From assembly GCA_023435325.1 (NCBI GenBank), contig JAEYRT010000154.1, positions 1 to 15,616 of the forward strand: DNA of 15,616 nt, written 5' to 3'. Made by a program: the position numbers and the translations under genes. Under the pieces are notes generated by a model. The model was not told the DNA's origin. It did no database searches and saw only the letters and a list, made by a program, of their open reading frames with translations. The DNA comes from Pseudomonadota bacterium. Lineage in GTDB: Bacteria; Pseudomonadota; Gammaproteobacteria; Burkholderiales; Burkholderiaceae_C. This document shows positions 13,861-15,616 of the stretch, piece after piece; the first letter of the stretch is position 1; each line of letters begins with the position of its first letter.

Positions 13861-13906
13861 GCCATAAAGACAAAAGGAGCCGCAAGGCTCCTTTTGTCTT
13901 TATGGC
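13861..13906. terminator. Bidirectional terminator, 21-bp perfect hairpin
   Basis: The arms at 13861-13881 and 13886-13906 are perfectly complementary over 21 bp and are capped by a GCAA tetraloop. The core is AAAAGGAGCC-GCAA-GGCTCCTTTT, so each strand has a T-run after a GC-rich inner stem. It lies between the convergent regulator gene and etfA and can serve both. The 77 bp before it show nothing. Confidence 0.9.
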
Positions 13907-13925
13907 GGTAACGCTGAAAAGCTTT

Positions 13926-14858
13926 TTACAGCTTGCCCACCATTTCGGGCACTGCCGCAAACAGGTCGGCTTCCAGGCCGTAGTCGGCTACCGAGAAGAT
14001 CGGTGCTTCAGGGTCCTTGTTGATCGCCACGATCACCTTGGAGTCCTTCATGCCAGCCAGGTGCTGGATCGCGCCAGAGATGCCAGCGGCGATGTACAGC
14101 TGAGGTGCCACGATCTTGCCGGTCTGGCCCACTTGCAGGTCGTTGGGGGCGTAGCCTGCATCGACTGCAGCACGCGAAGCGCCGATGGCTGCGCCCAGCT
14201 TGTCGGCCAAAGGTGTCATCACTTCGGTGAACTTCTCGGCCGAGCCCAAGGCACGACCACCGGAGACGATGATCTTGGCAGCGGTCAGTTCTGGGCGGTC
14301 GCTCTTGGTCACTTCGCGACCAACGAATGCGCTCTTGCCCGAATCAGCCACAGCTGCAGCGGTTTCCACCGCAGCAGAACCACCGGTGGCGGCAGCAGCG
14401 TCAAAGCCGGTGGTACGCACGGTGATCACCTTGGTGGCGTCGCCAGATTGCACGGTGGCAATGGCGTTGCCCGCGTAGATGGGGCGCTCGAAGGTGTCAG
14501 CCGACACGACAGCGGTGATGTCGCTGATCTGGGCCACGTCCAGCTTGGCTGCCACGCGGGGGGCTGCGTTCTTGCCGCCGGCAGTGGCAGGGAACAGGAT
14601 GTGGCTGTAGTTGCCCGCGATGGCCAGCACTTGAGCGGCCACGTTTTCTGCCAGGCCGTCTTTGAGAGATGCGCCGTCGGCGTGGATCACCTTGGACACA
14701 CCGGCGATCTGCGCAGCAGCTTGTGCAGCAGCAGCGGCGTTGTCACCAGCGACGAGCACGTGCACGTCACCACCGCAGGCCACAGCAGCGGTCACGGTGT
14801 TCAGGGTTGCGCCCTTGATGGAGGCGTTGTCGTGTTCAGCAATAACGAGTGCGGTCAT
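13926..14858 (-). CDS. etfA: Electron transfer flavoprotein, alpha subunit
   Basis: This is a 310-residue subunit that binds FAD and, with EtfB, carries electrons from acyl-CoA dehydrogenases to the ETF:quinone oxidoreductase. The N-terminal domain begins MTALVIAEHDNASIKGATLN. The FAD domain shows KIIVSGGRALGS (195-206), VGQTGKIVAPQLYIAAGISGAIQH (243-266) and NKDPEAPIFSVADYGLEADLF (280-300), all family signatures. It follows etfB by 26 nt, and AGGAGAGA upstream of its ATG (AGGAG at about 14868-14872) is a clear Shine-Dalgarno. The length is standard. The operon ends after this gene at the 21-bp hairpin. Confidence 0.97.
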   Translation of the reverse strand: MTALVIAEHDNASIKGATLNTVTAAVACGGDVHVLVAGDNAAAAAQAAAQIAGVSKVIHADGASLKDGLAENVAAQVLAIAGNYSHILFPATAGGKNAAPRVAAKLDVAQISDITAVVSADTFERPIYAGNAIATVQSGDATKVITVRTTGFDAAAATGGSAAVETAAAVADSGKSAFVGREVTKSDRPELTAAKIIVSGGRALGSAEKFTEVMTPLADKLGAAIGASRAAVDAGYAPNDLQVGQTGKIVAPQLYIAAGISGAIQHLAGMKDSKVIVAINKDPEAPIFSVADYGLEADLFAAVPEMVGKL

Positions 14859-14884
14859 TTCTTTTCTCTCCTGATCGACTGGTC

Positions 14885-15616
14885 TTAGATGACCTTGGCT
14901 TCGTTTTTGAGTTTTTCTACCAACGTTGCGACGTCTGGAACCTTGACGCCAGCACCACGCTTGGCAGGCTCGGCCACTTTCAGGGTCTTGATGCGGGGAG
15001 CGACGTCCACGCCCAGGTCTTCAGGCTTGACGGTGTCCAGCTGCTTTTTCTTGGCCTTCATGATGTTGGGCAAGGTGACGTAGCGGGGCTCGTTCAGGCG
15101 CAGGTCGGTGGTGATCACGGCAGGTGTGCTCAAGGAAAGTGTTTCCAGGCCGCCGTCCACTTCACGGGTCACGTTCACCTTGTCACCCGCGACTTCCACC
15201 TTGGAAGCAAAAGTGGCCTGGGGCAGGTCAGCCAGGGCTGCCAGCATCTGGCCCGTCTGGTTGCAGTCGTCGTCAATGGCTTGCTTGCCCAGAATCACCA
15301 GGCCGGGTTGCTCCTTGTCCACCAGGGCCTTGAGCAGCTTGGCCACGGCCAGGGGCTGCAGCTCGGCATCGGTTTCCACCAGGATGGCACGGTCGGCACC
15401 GATGGCCATGGCCGTGCGCAGGGTTTCCTGGCACTGGGCCACACCGCAAGAAACGGCGATCACTTCGGTGACCACGCCTTTTTCTTTCAGGCGCACGGCT
15501 TCTTCAACGGCGATTTCGTCAAAGGGGTTCATGCTCATCTTGACGTTGGCAATGTCTACGCCGGTGCCGTCGGACTTCACACGGACTTTGACGTTGTAGT
15601 CCACCACACGCTTGAC
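14885..15616 (-). CDS. etfB: Electron transfer flavoprotein, beta subunit, 5' end cut by window edge
   Basis: 243 residues are visible, from VKRVVDYNVKVRVKSDG to the stop. The partner of EtfA, it holds an AMP and interacts with dehydrogenases. Recognisable segments are VKMSMNPFDEIAVEEAVRLKEKG, VSCGVAQCQETLRTAMAIGADRAI, LVILGKQAIDDDCNQTGQMLA and LSTPAVITTDLRLNEPRYVTLPNIMKAKKK. Betaproteobacterial EtfB usually begins MKVLVPVKRVVDYN, so only about six codons lie beyond the edge. The GTG codon at 15605-15607 is an internal valine, not the start. It is first in the etfBA operon. Confidence 0.96.
   Translation of the reverse strand, partial: VKRVVDYNVKVRVKSDGTGVDIANVKMSMNPFDEIAVEEAVRLKEKGVVTEVIAVSCGVAQCQETLRTAMAIGADRAILVETDAELQPLAVAKLLKALVDKEQPGLVILGKQAIDDDCNQTGQMLAALADLPQATFASKVEVAGDKVNVTREVDGGLETLSLSTPAVITTDLRLNEPRYVTLPNIMKAKKKQLDTVKPEDLGVDVAPRIKTLKVAEPAKRGAGVKVPDVATLVEKLKNEAKVI

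Noticed and set aside
15605..15607. GTG start for etfB
   Set aside because: The upstream codons read V-K-R-V in frame as in complete EtfB proteins; the true start is outside the window.
1..15616. CRISPR array, tRNA or rRNA genes, transposase, prophage or toxin-antitoxin genes
   Set aside because: None seen on either strand; nearly all sequence is assigned to housekeeping genes and short intergenic regions.

Overview
The window looks like ordinary chromosomal DNA of a GC-rich betaproteobacterium, most likely a Comamonadaceae member (Comamonas/Delftia-like). This is inferred from protein style (BPSS1780 and DUF2782 families, PhoX, a 16-strand-type porin, a type II ThrB), from gene order (polA - DUF2782 - thrB), and from a composite intergenic hairpin of a kind I associate with that family. 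No search was run. I see no rRNA, tRNA, insertion sequence, prophage or CRISPR array. The large antisense open frames opposite polA, phoX and uvrD are GC-skew shadows.

Layout from left to right: polA (minus, 3' end cut by the window edge) is divergent from a small exported DUF2782-type protein, followed by thrB (homoserine kinase). A complex inverted repeat separates thrB from the convergent phoX (Tat-exported Ca/Fe phosphatase). Divergent from phoX is a BPSS1780-type membrane protein, which converges on uvrD over a shared terminator. uvrD is divergent from guaC (a Gram-positive-type GMP reductase). guaC has a structured leader with a terminator-like hairpin. Next come a long guaC terminator, a general porin with its own terminator, and a compact nickel/cobalt module: a DmeF-type CDF exporter (minus) and an RcnR-type sensor (plus), divergent across a 46-bp gap that holds an RcnR-like operator. 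The window ends with a 21-bp perfect hairpin and the etfBA operon (minus; etfB loses only its first few codons at the edge).

The genes are mostly independent housekeeping units: DNA replication and repair (polA, uvrD), threonine biosynthesis, phosphate scavenging, purine salvage, outer-membrane permeability, metal efflux and electron transfer. The clearest functional circuit is the metal module, because the regulator carries all RcnR metal ligands and its predicted operator overlaps both start regions. The most interesting unexplained signals are regulatory. They are the terminator hairpin plus T8 in the guaC leader, with no upstream plus-strand gene to terminate; a 19-bp palindrome over the presumed -35 of uvrD; a terminator placed 13 nt before thrB; and a run of genes (polA, DUF2782, uvrD, rcnR) that lack a Shine-Dalgarno and have a -10-like hexamer 6-8 nt before the ATG, suggesting leaderless mRNAs. 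I found no convincing wholly novel multi-gene system.
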